Positions 45,455-54,539 of a stretch of 64,000 bases of DNA are shown here, one piece after another. Where the stretch lies: the NCBI GenBank assembly GCA_900553465.1, contig USDT01000008.1, positions 1-64,000 of the forward strand, in the 5' to 3' direction. A program made the position numbers and the translations under genes. Origin of the DNA: an uncultured Prevotella sp. (GTDB taxonomy: Bacteria > Bacteroidota > Bacteroidia > Bacteroidales > Bacteroidaceae). The first letter of the stretch is position 1, and every line of letters starts with the position of its first letter. The notes beneath the pieces are model-generated. The model had not been told where the DNA came from, searched no databases, and saw nothing but the letters and a program-made list of their open reading frames with translations.

Positions 45455-47890
45455 ATGAAAGTATTAAAGTTTGGCGGAACATCTGTAGGTTCCGTAAAAA
45501 GTATTCTGAGCCTTAAACGCATCGTAGAGAAAGAAGCCGAAAGCCAGCCCATAATTGTTGTCGTGAGTGCTCTCGGCGGAATAACAGACAAACTGATAAC
45601 TACGGCACACCTCGCCCTGCAAGGCGACGAGGGCTGGCGGAACGAGTTTGAGGCAATGGTCAGCCGCCACCACAAGATGATAGACACTATCATCACCGAC
45701 ACAAAAAAACGCGAAAACTTATTCAACATCGTGGACGGAATGTTCGAACAGCTGCGCAGCATCTACTACGGAGTGTTCCTTATTCACGACCTGAGCGAGA
45801 AAACTCTTGATGCCATTGTGAGCTATGGCGAGCGTCTCAGCTCCAATATTGTAGCTACACTGATAAGCAAAGCCAAATGGTTCGACGCAAGAGACTTCAT
45901 CATGACCGAGCGGAAGAACGGCAAGCACACGCTGGACAGCGAGATGACGGCACGGCTTGTGCGCAAGGCGTTTCACGATCTTCCACGCATATCGCTCGTA
46001 CCGGGATTCATCAGCCGCGACAAATCGTCGGGCGAGACGACCAACCTCGGCCGTGGCGGAAGCGACTACACGGCAGCAATAATAGCTGCGGCGCTCGACG
46101 CGTCGATTCTGGAGATATGGACCGACGTGGACGGATTCATGACTGCCGACCCACGTGTGATAAAGACAGCATACACAATAAACGAGCTCAGCTACATAGA
46201 AGCAATGGAGCTCTGTAACTTCGGCGCAAAGGTGATATATCCACCGACGATATATCCCGTATGCGTGAGAAACATTCCGATAAAAGTAAAAAACACATTC
46301 AACCCTTCAAGTGAAGGAACGACAATAAAGAACAAGATTGCCAACGACAGCAAGCCCATCAAAGGTATATCGAGCATCAGCGGCACAACACTCATCACCG
46401 TGACCGGATTGTCAATGGTGGGCGTTATCGGTGTGAACCGACGAATATTCACTGCACTTGCCAACAACGGCATAAGTGTGTTCATGGTGTCGCAGGCCTC
46501 ATCAGAAAACTCTACTTCCATCGGTGTGCGCGACGAGGATGCACGCTCGGCAGTAAGCGTACTTGACAAGGAATTTGCCAAGGAAATAGAAACCGGAGCA
46601 ATGTTCCCGATGCATGCCGAGAGCGGACTGGCCACAATAGCCGTTGTGGGTGAGAACATGAAGCACACGCCGGGTATCGCCGGAAAACTGTTCGGCACAC
46701 TCGGACGAAGTGGTATCAGCGTAATAGCCTGCGCACAGGGTGCGTCAGAGACAAACATATCATTCGTGGTTGACGGACGATTCCTGCGCAAGGCTCTAAA
46801 CGTAATACACGACTCTTTCTTCCTTTCCGAATACAAAGTACTCAACCTTTTCATCTGCGGTGTGGGCACCGTAGGCGGCAAACTGATAGAACAGATAAGA
46901 GACCAGTACGAAAAACTGAAGGTCGACCGCGGACTGAAACTGAACGTAGTGGGTATAGCAAGTTCGAAAAAAGCTATATTCAACCGCGACGGAATCAATC
47001 TTGAGACTTACCGCGAAGAACTGAATCAGGCAAAAGACAGCAATAACTCACAATTGCTGAAGGAAGTGATAGGCATGAACATATTCAACAGTGTGTTTGT
47101 GGACTGCACCGCGAGCAAAGAGGTTGCATCGTTCTACCAGCTGTTGCTAGAGCATAACGTGTCGGTTGTAGCTGCCAACAAGATTGCTGCCTCATCCGAC
47201 TACCAGAGCTATCTGAAACTAAAACGCACAGCGCTGGCACGCGGAGTGAAATTCCTTTTTGAAACCAACGTGGGAGCAGGACTGCCTATCATCGGAACAA
47301 TAAACGACCTTATAAACTCAGGCGACAAGATATTGAAGATTGAGGCTGTGCTGAGTGGCACACTCAACTTCATATTCAACGAAATTGCATCCGACGTGCC
47401 TTTCTCAGAAACAGTGCGCCGTGCCAAAGAGCAAGGCTACAGCGAGCCGGATCCGCGAATCGACCTGAGCGGTACAGACGTGATAAGGAAGCTTGTGATT
47501 CTTGCACGCGAGGCCGGATATAAAGTGGAACAGGACGACGTTGTAAAGAACCTGTTCATACCTTCATCTTACTTCAACGGCTCCGTAGAAGACTTTTGGG
47601 AAAAGCTGCCCATGCTCGACGCAGAATTCGAAGAGCGTCGAAAGAAACTTGAAGCAGATGGTAAACACTGGCGATTTGTGGCAACAATGGATCACGGAAA
47701 TACGAACGTCAGTCTGAAAGAAGTCGACCGCAACCATCCGTTCTATAATCTTGAGGGAAGCAACAATATCGTTCTGCTCACAACAGAACGCTACAAGGAA
47801 TATCCTATGCTTATCCAGGGCTACGGAGCAGGAGCGAGCGTTACAGCCGCAGGAGTGTTTGCCAACATCATGTCCATAGCTAACATCTGA
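45455..47890 (+). CDS. thrA: Bifunctional aspartokinase/homoserine dehydrogenase
   Basis: 811 residues from the ATG at 45455; the conserved KFGGTSVGSV motif begins at residue 5, so an upstream TTG at 45422 is not the start. The aspartokinase domain runs to about 290, two ACT regulatory domains span about 305-455, and the homoserine dehydrogenase domain starts at about 463 (FICGVGTVGGKLIEQI) and runs to the end (GAGLPIIGTINDLINSGDKI, SLSGTLNFIF-like VLSGTLNFIFNE, GYSEPDPRIDLSGTDV). It makes aspartyl phosphate and reduces aspartate semialdehyde to homoserine, probably with threonine feedback. It is the first gene of the thr operon. Confidence 0.96.
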   Translation: MKVLKFGGTSVGSVKSILSLKRIVEKEAESQPIIVVVSALGGITDKLITTAHLALQGDEGWRNEFEAMVSRHHKMIDTIITDTKKRENLFNIVDGMFEQLRSIYYGVFLIHDLSEKTLDAIVSYGERLSSNIVATLISKAKWFDARDFIMTERKNGKHTLDSEMTARLVRKAFHDLPRISLVPGFISRDKSSGETTNLGRGGSDYTAAIIAAALDASILEIWTDVDGFMTADPRVIKTAYTINELSYIEAMELCNFGAKVIYPPTIYPVCVRNIPIKVKNTFNPSSEGTTIKNKIANDSKPIKGISSISGTTLITVTGLSMVGVIGVNRRIFTALANNGISVFMVSQASSENSTSIGVRDEDARSAVSVLDKEFAKEIETGAMFPMHAESGLATIAVVGENMKHTPGIAGKLFGTLGRSGISVIACAQGASETNISFVVDGRFLRKALNVIHDSFFLSEYKVLNLFICGVGTVGGKLIEQIRDQYEKLKVDRGLKLNVVGIASSKKAIFNRDGINLETYREELNQAKDSNNSQLLKEVIGMNIFNSVFVDCTASKEVASFYQLLLEHNVSVVAANKIAASSDYQSYLKLKRTALARGVKFLFETNVGAGLPIIGTINDLINSGDKILKIEAVLSGTLNFIFNEIASDVPFSETVRRAKEQGYSEPDPRIDLSGTDVIRKLVILAREAGYKVEQDDVVKNLFIPSSYFNGSVEDFWEKLPMLDAEFEERRKKLEADGKHWRFVATMDHGNTNVSLKEVDRNHPFYNLEGSNNIVLLTTERYKEYPMLIQGYGAGASVTAAGVFANIMSIANI

Positions 47891-47896
47891 CGTCCA

Positions 47897-49141
47897 ATGA
47901 AACATATTATTATATTAGGTGACGGCATGGCCGATCACCCGGTTGAGCGTTTGGGTGGACAAACGCTGTTGCAGTATGCCCGCACTCCATATATGGACAT
48001 GCTGGCAAAGAACGGACGCACAGGCCGTCTGATAACAATACCAGAAGGTTTCCAACCCGGCAGTGAAGTAGCGAACACAGCCATTCTCGGCTATGACCTC
48101 AACAAGGTGTACGAAGGGCGTGGCCCTCTCGAGGCGGCGTCGATAGGTTACGACATGACACCGGATGACATGGCCATGCGATGCAACATCATTACTCTGG
48201 CCGACGGAAAGATTAAAAATCATCATGGTGGGCACCTCACTACGGAAGAAAGCGACATTCTGATAAAATATCTTGACGAAAAGCTTGGCAATAAGGATAT
48301 AAAGTTCATCACAGGCATACAATACCGACATCTTTTAATCATTCGGAACGGAAACAAGCACATTGTATGCGCACCGCCACACGATCATCCAGAAGAAGAT
48401 TGGAGACCGTTACTTGTAAAACCGGAACCGAGTTGGGAAAACCGGCACGACGGCAACAGGATGACTGCACAACAGACAGCTGATCTCATTAACAGCCTGA
48501 TTCTGAAATCGCAGGAGCTTCTGGAGCAGCACCCTTTCAACAAGACACGGGCCGAACAGTCGAAAGACATAGCCAACAGTATATGGCCTTGGAGCGGCGG
48601 ATACCGCCCCAAAATGAATACACTGCAACAGATGTATCCGCAGATAAAGGAGGGTGACGTCATCTCGGCGGTTGATCTTATAAGAGGAATAGGTAAATAT
48701 GCAGGCCTCAACCGCGTGATGGTAGAAGGCATGACAGGCCTTGCCGACACTAATTATGAGAACAAAGCGCAGGCAGCTATCGACATGTTGCGCAAGCACG
48801 ACTTCGTTTATCTGCACATAGAAGCGAGCGATGAAGCCGGACACGACGGTGATCTCGCACTGAAACTGAAGACAATAGAAAACCTCGACAGCCGCATTGT
48901 GCGACCAATTTATGAGGAAGTGAGTACATGGAAGGACGAACCTGTATGCATCGCCATACTACCCGACCATCCAACACCGGTGGAACTGCGTACTCATGTT
49001 GACGAACCCGTACCTTTTATTATATGGTATCCGGGCATAACACCAGACTGTGTGGAGACCTATGACGAAGTAAGTTGCGTAAGCGGCAGCTACGGTATGC
49101 TGCGGCTCGAAGAGTTTATGAATAAATTTATGGAATTATGA
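47897..49141 (+). CDS. Phosphoglycerate-mutase-like protein, probable homoserine kinase of the thr operon
   Basis: 414 residues, cofactor-independent phosphoglycerate mutase (ApgM) family of the alkaline phosphatase superfamily. Metal and phosphate sites are visible in ILGDGMADHPVERLGG (residues about 5-20), EVANTAILGYD, HIEASDEAGHDGD and LPDHPTP. The gene lies between thrA (6 bases upstream) and thrC (4-bp overlap). No GHMP-type thrB is present in the operon, so this protein most likely provides homoserine kinase activity; members of this family in Bacteroidetes thr operons have been assigned that role. True phosphoglycerate mutase activity is the alternative. Confidence 0.88.
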   Translation: MKHIIILGDGMADHPVERLGGQTLLQYARTPYMDMLAKNGRTGRLITIPEGFQPGSEVANTAILGYDLNKVYEGRGPLEAASIGYDMTPDDMAMRCNIITLADGKIKNHHGGHLTTEESDILIKYLDEKLGNKDIKFITGIQYRHLLIIRNGNKHIVCAPPHDHPEEDWRPLLVKPEPSWENRHDGNRMTAQQTADLINSLILKSQELLEQHPFNKTRAEQSKDIANSIWPWSGGYRPKMNTLQQMYPQIKEGDVISAVDLIRGIGKYAGLNRVMVEGMTGLADTNYENKAQAAIDMLRKHDFVYLHIEASDEAGHDGDLALKLKTIENLDSRIVRPIYEEVSTWKDEPVCIAILPDHPTPVELRTHVDEPVPFIIWYPGITPDCVETYDEVSCVSGSYGMLRLEEFMNKFMEL

Positions 49142-50439
49142 TGTACTACAGCACAAACAGAAAAGCACCGCTAGCAACACTTGAGGAAGCGGTAGTTAAA
49201 GGATTGGCTGGAGACCGCGGTCTTTATATGCCGGAAAAGATAAAGCGTCTTCCGCAGGAGTTTTACGACAACATAGCGGACATGTCGTTTCATGAAATAG
49301 CAATAAAGGTGGCAGACGCTTTCTTCGGAGAGGACATTGAACACACTGCTCTTGAGAATATTGTATGCGACACTTTGGCATTTGACTGCCCAGTAGTGAA
49401 AGTTACGGACAGTATATACTCTCTCGAGCTCTTCCACGGCCCCACTCTTGCATTCAAAGATGTGGGTGCAAGATTCATGGCGCGTCTTCTGCAATATTTC
49501 ATAAAGAAAGAAAACAAAAGCGAGGTAAACGTACTTGTAGCGACAAGCGGTGACACCGGCTCTGCTGTTGCAAACGGTTTTCTGGGCGTAGAGGGCATAC
49601 ACGTTTATGTGCTCTATCCGAAAGGTAAGGTCAGCAAGATTCAAGAAAGCCAGTTCACAACGCTCGGAAGCAACATCACGGCAATAGAAGTGGACGGAGT
49701 TTTTGACGATTGTCAAAGGTTGGTGAAGTCTGCATTCATGGACGAAGAGCTCAACCGGCACATGAATCTCACCTCGGCAAACTCGATAAACGTAGCAAGA
49801 TTTCTGCCACAATCGTTCTACTATTTCAATGCATACGCAAGAATGAAAAAACTGGGACTGGCAGACAATCTGGTAATATGCGTACCAAGCGGAAACTTCG
49901 GAAATATCACAGCTGCCCTATTCGGACATGAGATGGGACTGCCCGTGCGAAGATTCATTGCCGCCAACAACGCAAACGACATTTTCTTCAAATATCTGCA
50001 TACCGGTGAGTACAAACCGATGCCGAGCATACAGACCATAGCAAACGCCATGGATGTGGGCGATCCGAGCAACTTCGCACGCATATACGATCTTTATAAC
50101 GGTTCATACGAAAAGATAAAATCTATGATCAGCGGTGCGACTTACAACGACTCACAGATAAGAGAAATCATGAAACAATGCTACGATAAAAACGGATACG
50201 TGCTCGATCCACACGGAGCGTGCGGCTATCAGGCTCTGAAAGATCTGCTCAAAGAAGGAGAGACTGGAGTATTCTGCGAAACCGCGCATCCGGCAAAATT
50301 CAAAGAGACCGTCGAAAATGCCATAAACGCAAAAATTGAGATACCTTCAAGACTCGCTGAATTCATGAAAGGAACTAAAAAAAGTGTGAATATGACAAGC
50401 AGTTTTTCTGATTTCAAAGCATTCCTGATGGAGAAATGA
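49138..50439 (+). CDS. thrC: Threonine synthase
   Basis: 433 residues. Fold-type II PLP enzyme: the PLP lysine lies in LELFHGPTLAFKDVGARF (about residue 110), followed by VLVATSGDTGSAVANGF (phosphate/PLP binding) and VCVPSGNFGN-like VICVPSGNFGNITAAL. It converts O-phosphohomoserine to threonine, completing the pathway started by the two upstream genes. The start overlaps the previous gene by 4 bp. A perfect hairpin terminator follows. Confidence 0.96.
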   Translation: MMYYSTNRKAPLATLEEAVVKGLAGDRGLYMPEKIKRLPQEFYDNIADMSFHEIAIKVADAFFGEDIEHTALENIVCDTLAFDCPVVKVTDSIYSLELFHGPTLAFKDVGARFMARLLQYFIKKENKSEVNVLVATSGDTGSAVANGFLGVEGIHVYVLYPKGKVSKIQESQFTTLGSNITAIEVDGVFDDCQRLVKSAFMDEELNRHMNLTSANSINVARFLPQSFYYFNAYARMKKLGLADNLVICVPSGNFGNITAALFGHEMGLPVRRFIAANNANDIFFKYLHTGEYKPMPSIQTIANAMDVGDPSNFARIYDLYNGSYEKIKSMISGATYNDSQIREIMKQCYDKNGYVLDPHGACGYQALKDLLKEGETGVFCETAHPAKFKETVENAINAKIEIPSRLAEFMKGTKKSVNMTSSFSDFKAFLMEK

Positions 50440-50464
50440 GACACTATAAATATAATAGAAAGGC

Positions 50465-50498
50465 AATAATCCGGATATACAAAATATTCCGGATTATT
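50465..50498 (+). terminator. Terminator of the threonine operon
   Basis: AATAATCCGGA (50465-50475) pairs with TCCGGATTATT (50488-50498), followed by TGTTTTATT. Its last T residues overlap the -33 box of the next operon. Confidence 0.8.
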
Positions 50499-50529
50499 TG
50501 TTTTATTACATAAATATTTATTATATTTG
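50497..50529 (+). promoter_or_regulatory. Promoter of the lipoate/glycine cleavage operon
   Basis: TTTG (50497-50500) and TATATTTG (50522-50529) are 21 bp apart. The start codon at 50543 lies only 13 bases after the -7 box, so the leader is probably about 5-8 nucleotides. Confidence 0.7.
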
Positions 50530-50542
50530 CAACAATATAATA

Positions 50543-51547
50543 ATGACCGATATGGTATATTTAAACATACCAGAAGATAAGAATCGATTACTAACTTTCT
50601 ATCTTGCCGCTGAAGAGTATGTCGCGAACAACTTCGACAAGAAAGAATATTTTTTTATGTGGCAGGTGAATCCCACTGTCATATTCGGACGCAACCAGCT
50701 TATTGAAAACGAAGTAAACCTGGAGTACTGCAGAGATCACAACATCAGAACGTTCAGAAGAAAGAGCGGTGGCGGATGCGTGTACGCAGACATGAGCAAC
50801 ATCATGCTCTCATACATAACAGACGAGGATAATGTGAACTTCACGTTCAACAAATATATAAATATGATTGTGTTCATGCTCCACAAACTCGGAGTGAATG
50901 CCGTTGCAAGCGGAAGAAATGACATAATGATAGACGGACGTAAAGTATCAGGAAATGCATTCTATCATACTCCAAGGCGTAACATCGTGCACGGTACAAT
51001 GCTTTATGACACAGACATGCAGAACATGGTAGGCAGCATAACACCCTCAGACGCAAAACTTGTAAGCAAAGGAATACAGAGTGTAAGGCAGCATATAACA
51101 CTGCTGAAAAACTACATAAGCCTGTCTCTTGAAGAATTCAAGGATTTCATGAAACAGCAACTGTGTGATGAGGAAATTACCCTGACTGAAACAGACATCG
51201 AACAGATCCGAATCTTGGAAAAGGAATATCTTTCACAGGAATTCATTTACGGAAACAATCCCAAATACAATATCATCAGCAAACGGCGTATCAACAATGT
51301 TGGGGACATGGAAATACGCATCGAAATAAAAAACGACATCATAAAATCAATAAACGTCATGGGCGATTTTTTCATTGCCGGAGATATCGATGCTAAAATC
51401 CTTAAACCACTGAGAAATATACCGCTTGAAAGAAGCAGAATATCTGAAGCACTACCCGAAACGCTGAATGACGTCATTCCTAATCTTGACAGAGAGGACT
51501 TCATAAATCTGATATTGCAGTCTAAAGAAAGAAACTTAAACTCATAA
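50543..51547 (+). CDS. lplA: Lipoate-protein ligase A
   Basis: 334 residues from the ATG at 50543; the longer frame from 50498 would start inside the promoter. Motifs of the lipoyl ligase family are NPTVIFGRNQ, RRKSGGGCVYADMSNIMLSYI (lipoyl-AMP loop), GRNDIMIDGRKVSGNAFYHTPRR (catalytic lysine region) and HGTMLYDTDMQNM. The C-terminal accessory domain (about 245-334) is present. It attaches lipoate to the H protein encoded two genes downstream. The lplA-gcvT gap is 12 bases. Confidence 0.93.
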   Translation: MTDMVYLNIPEDKNRLLTFYLAAEEYVANNFDKKEYFFMWQVNPTVIFGRNQLIENEVNLEYCRDHNIRTFRRKSGGGCVYADMSNIMLSYITDEDNVNFTFNKYINMIVFMLHKLGVNAVASGRNDIMIDGRKVSGNAFYHTPRRNIVHGTMLYDTDMQNMVGSITPSDAKLVSKGIQSVRQHITLLKNYISLSLEEFKDFMKQQLCDEEITLTETDIEQIRILEKEYLSQEFIYGNNPKYNIISKRRINNVGDMEIRIEIKNDIIKSINVMGDFFIAGDIDAKILKPLRNIPLERSRISEALPETLNDVIPNLDREDFINLILQSKERNLNS

Positions 51548-51559
51548 AATAATATATTC

Positions 51560-52651
51560 ATGGAAAATAAAAAGACTTGTCTGTATGACAAACACGTGGC
51601 AATGGGAGCACTGATGCAACCATTCGGCGGATTTGAAATGCCAATACAATATTCCACTATCATTGATGAACATAACGCAGTACGCAATCATTGCGGTGTG
51701 TTCGACGTATCCCACATGGGAGAAGTTACTGTGAAAGGACCTGATGCGGAAAAATATGTCAATCACATTTTCACAAATGACATCACCAATGCCCCAAAAG
51801 GACAGATATACTATGGCATGATGCTTTATGAAAACGGCGGTACTGTGGACGATCTGCTCGTATACAAAATGGGGGAAAATGACTTCTTCCTTGTGATAAA
51901 TGCCGCAAATATAGACAAGGATTTCGAATGGATGACTAAAAATGCAGAAGGTTTTGATATCGAGCTGAAGAACGTATCCGATTATTACGGACAGCTTGCT
52001 GTTCAGGGGCCGGAAGCTGAAGACGTAGTTGAAACTGTACTTGGCATACCATGCAAAGAACTTGTTTTCTATACCACTAAAACTGTTGAGAAAGACGGCG
52101 AGACTATTATTGTCAGCCGCACAGGATATACCGGAGAGGACGGATTCGAAATATATGGAAGTCATGACTTCATCCGCCGCCAATGGGAAGCACTCATGGA
52201 AAGCAGCAAATGCAAGCCATGCGGACTCGGATGCCGCGACACACTGCGCTTTGAAGTTGGCCTGCCACTCTATGGCGACGAACTTTCAGAAAACATTTCT
52301 CCGATAATGGCTGGTCTGAGTATGTTCTGCAAGCTCGACAAACCGGAATTCATCGGCAAAGAAGCAATTGCCAAACAAAAGGCAGAAGGCGTGAAACAGA
52401 AACTGGTAGGCATCGAACTGAGCGACCGTGCCATTCCACGTCATGGCTATACAGTGCTGCACGACGGCAAGGAAATAGGTGTTGTGACAACCGGTTACCA
52501 CACAATCTCCACAGACAAGAGCGTATGCATGGCTCTGATTGACACTGAATACTCAAAACTTGACACAGAAGTTGCTGTACAAATACGCAAAAAGACATTT
52601 GCCGGAAAAGTAGTCAAGAAGAGATTCTACGACAAACATTACAAAAAATAA
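51560..52651 (+). CDS. gcvT: Glycine cleavage system T protein (aminomethyltransferase)
   Basis: 363 residues. YDKHVAMGALMQPFGGFEMPIQYS, VFDVSHMGEVTVKGPDA, VNHIFTNDI, the folate-binding RTGYTGEDGFEIYG and CGLGCRDTLRFEVGLPLYGDEL are family signatures. It transfers the methylene group from the aminomethyl-lipoyl H protein to tetrahydrofolate, releasing ammonia. It lies directly behind lplA and 99 bases before gcvH in the same operon. Confidence 0.97.
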   Translation: MENKKTCLYDKHVAMGALMQPFGGFEMPIQYSTIIDEHNAVRNHCGVFDVSHMGEVTVKGPDAEKYVNHIFTNDITNAPKGQIYYGMMLYENGGTVDDLLVYKMGENDFFLVINAANIDKDFEWMTKNAEGFDIELKNVSDYYGQLAVQGPEAEDVVETVLGIPCKELVFYTTKTVEKDGETIIVSRTGYTGEDGFEIYGSHDFIRRQWEALMESSKCKPCGLGCRDTLRFEVGLPLYGDELSENISPIMAGLSMFCKLDKPEFIGKEAIAKQKAEGVKQKLVGIELSDRAIPRHGYTVLHDGKEIGVVTTGYHTISTDKSVCMALIDTEYSKLDTEVAVQIRKKTFAGKVVKKRFYDKHYKK

Positions 52652-52750
52652 TAATATGTCAAAAAGCGTCACAAAGCATTTGTATAGCGCATAACAATGT
52701 AAATTGAATTCAAAAAAATAAAAATCACAAATTAAAAAACTGAAAATAAT

Positions 52751-53137
52751 ATGTCAAAAGTTATTGAAGGACTTTATTACGCAGAGTCACACGAGTACGT
52801 AAAAGTAGAAGGCGATTACGGCTATATCGGTATAACAGACTATGCACAGAACGCACTGGGCAACATTGTTTACGTTGATATGCCTGAAGTTGATGACGAA
52901 GTAGAAGCTGGCGAAGATTTCGGCGCAGTAGAAAGTGTAAAAGCTGCCAGCGACCTCATCTCTCCGGTATCAGGTACAGTTGTCGAAGTCAACGAGGCAT
53001 TGGAAGATGCTCCTGAACTTATAAACAAAGATGCGTTCGGCAACTGGATCATCAAAGTAAGCCTGTCTGACAAGAGCGAGCTTGACAACCTGATGGACGC
53101 AGCGGCTTACAGCGCATTATGCGACAAACAGGATTAA
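52751..53137 (+). CDS. gcvH: Glycine cleavage system H protein
   Basis: 128 residues. The lipoyl-lysine is Lys64 in ESVKAASDLISPVSG; Lys64 carries the lipoate added by LplA. The N-terminal YYAESHEYVKVEGDYGYIGITDYAQNALGNIVYVDMP is the standard start of H proteins. It shuttles the aminomethyl group between the P, T and L proteins. A terminator-like hairpin follows its stop codon within the operon. Confidence 0.97.
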   Translation: MSKVIEGLYYAESHEYVKVEGDYGYIGITDYAQNALGNIVYVDMPEVDDEVEAGEDFGAVESVKAASDLISPVSGTVVEVNEALEDAPELINKDAFGNWIIKVSLSDKSELDNLMDAAAYSALCDKQD

Positions 53138-53144
53138 TCAAACC

Positions 53145-53186
53145 GAAATGCACTGTAAATCATATTTCCAGTGCATTTCTTTTTTT
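53145..53186 (+). terminator. Intra-operon terminator between gcvH and gcvPA
   Basis: GAAATGCACTG (53145-53155) and CAGTGCATTTC (53169-53179) form an 11-bp perfect stem followed by eight T (53179-53186 region). This is a full intrinsic terminator 25 bases before gcvPA, so it should reduce transcription of gcvPA-gcvPB-lpd relative to lplA-gcvT-gcvH. Confidence 0.8.
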
Positions 53187-53210
53187 CACACATCCATAAT
53201 CTCTGAAAAT

Positions 53211-54539
53211 ATGGCATACAAATATTTTCCACATACAGAAAAAGATATCGCCACAATGTTGGAGAAAATCGGAATAAGCTCACTGAAAGAGCTTTATGCC
53301 GATGTTCCGGACAGCATTCTGTTCAAAGGCGAATACAATCTTGATGAAGCGAAAAGCGAAACCGAAATCAGAAAATATTTCGAACAGCTATGCAATAAGA
53401 ATATGTTGCTTACCGTTTTCGCCGGTGCCGGTTCATACGACCATTACACTCCGGCCGTAGTACCAAGTATTATCAGCCGTTCCGAATTTCTGACAAGCTA
53501 TACTCCCTATCAGGCCGAGGTATCACAAGGAACACTACATTACATATTCGAATACCAGAGCATGATGGCAGAGCTCACAGGAATGGACATCTCAAATGCA
53601 TCAATGTATGACGGCAGTACAGCCACTGCAGAAGCTGTCATAATGGCAAAAGCAGCCACGAAAAAGACAGACAAGGTACTCGTATCCTCCACTATCGATC
53701 CTAAAATACTCAACGTGGTTCGCACATACGCCCACTTCCATGGAATCGAAATCAAGATAATAGACCAGAAAAACGGTGTCACCGACAAAGCCGATATGGA
53801 TGCCAAACTGGCAGAAGGTGGCGTAGCAGGTGTTGTTGTACAGCAACCCAATTACTATGGAATAATAGAGGACTACAACGGATATGCGGAGTCATGCCAT
53901 AACAGCAAGGCTCTTCTTATAATGAACAGTGTTGCTGCCGACCTCGCCCTGCTTAAAACTCCGGGCGAATGGGGAGCCGACATAGCTGTTGGCGATGGTC
54001 AGTCACTCGGCATTCCGATGAGTTTCGGTGGTCCGTCAGTAGGTTACATGTGCTGCACCGAAAAACTCATGCGCAAGATGCCGGGACGTATTGTCGGCAA
54101 AACATTTGACAGTAACGGACAGCGTGCGTTTGTCCTGACTCTTCAGGCACGCGAACAGCACATCCGTCGTCAGAAAGCCACATCAAACATCTGCTCAAAC
54201 GAGAGTCTGATGGCACTGTTCGTAACCATTTACATGTCACTTATGGGTAAGAACGGAGTGAAGGAAGCAGCACAGCTTTCATACGCCGGTGCACATTATC
54301 TCTGCGACGAACTCGTTGCAACAGGGCACTTCTCACTTGCTTACGACCAGCCGTTCTTCAATGAGTTCTGCGTGAAGTACGACGGTGACATAAACAAACT
54401 GCAAAAGCACTTCATCCAAAACGGATTCCTCGGAGGCGTGAAAGTCAGCGACGACACCCTGATGTTTGCCGTTACCGAGAAACGTACGAAAGAAGAAATC
54501 GACTCACTCGTTAAAACTGCAAAGGAGGCAACATTATGA
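53211..54539 (+). CDS. gcvPA: Glycine dehydrogenase (decarboxylating) subunit 1
   Basis: 442 residues from the ATG at 53211 (MAYKYFPHTEKDIATMLEKIG); an upstream in-frame ATG at 53148 lies in the terminator hairpin. Signatures: FAGAGSYDHYTPAVV, YTPYQAEVSQGTLH-YIFEYQSMMAELTGMD, NASMYDGSTA, and GDGQSLGIPMSFGGPSVGYM. It is the N-terminal half of the split P protein, which decarboxylates glycine. Its stop overlaps the start of gcvPB by 4 bp. Confidence 0.97.
   Translation: MAYKYFPHTEKDIATMLEKIGISSLKELYADVPDSILFKGEYNLDEAKSETEIRKYFEQLCNKNMLLTVFAGAGSYDHYTPAVVPSIISRSEFLTSYTPYQAEVSQGTLHYIFEYQSMMAELTGMDISNASMYDGSTATAEAVIMAKAATKKTDKVLVSSTIDPKILNVVRTYAHFHGIEIKIIDQKNGVTDKADMDAKLAEGGVAGVVVQQPNYYGIIEDYNGYAESCHNSKALLIMNSVAADLALLKTPGEWGADIAVGDGQSLGIPMSFGGPSVGYMCCTEKLMRKMPGRIVGKTFDSNGQRAFVLTLQAREQHIRRQKATSNICSNESLMALFVTIYMSLMGKNGVKEAAQLSYAGAHYLCDELVATGHFSLAYDQPFFNEFCVKYDGDINKLQKHFIQNGFLGGVKVSDDTLMFAVTEKRTKEEIDSLVKTAKEATL

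Noticed and set aside
50440..50543. Glycine riboswitch upstream of the gcv operon
   Set aside because: The space is occupied by the thrC terminator and a promoter with an almost absent leader, leaving no room for an aptamer.
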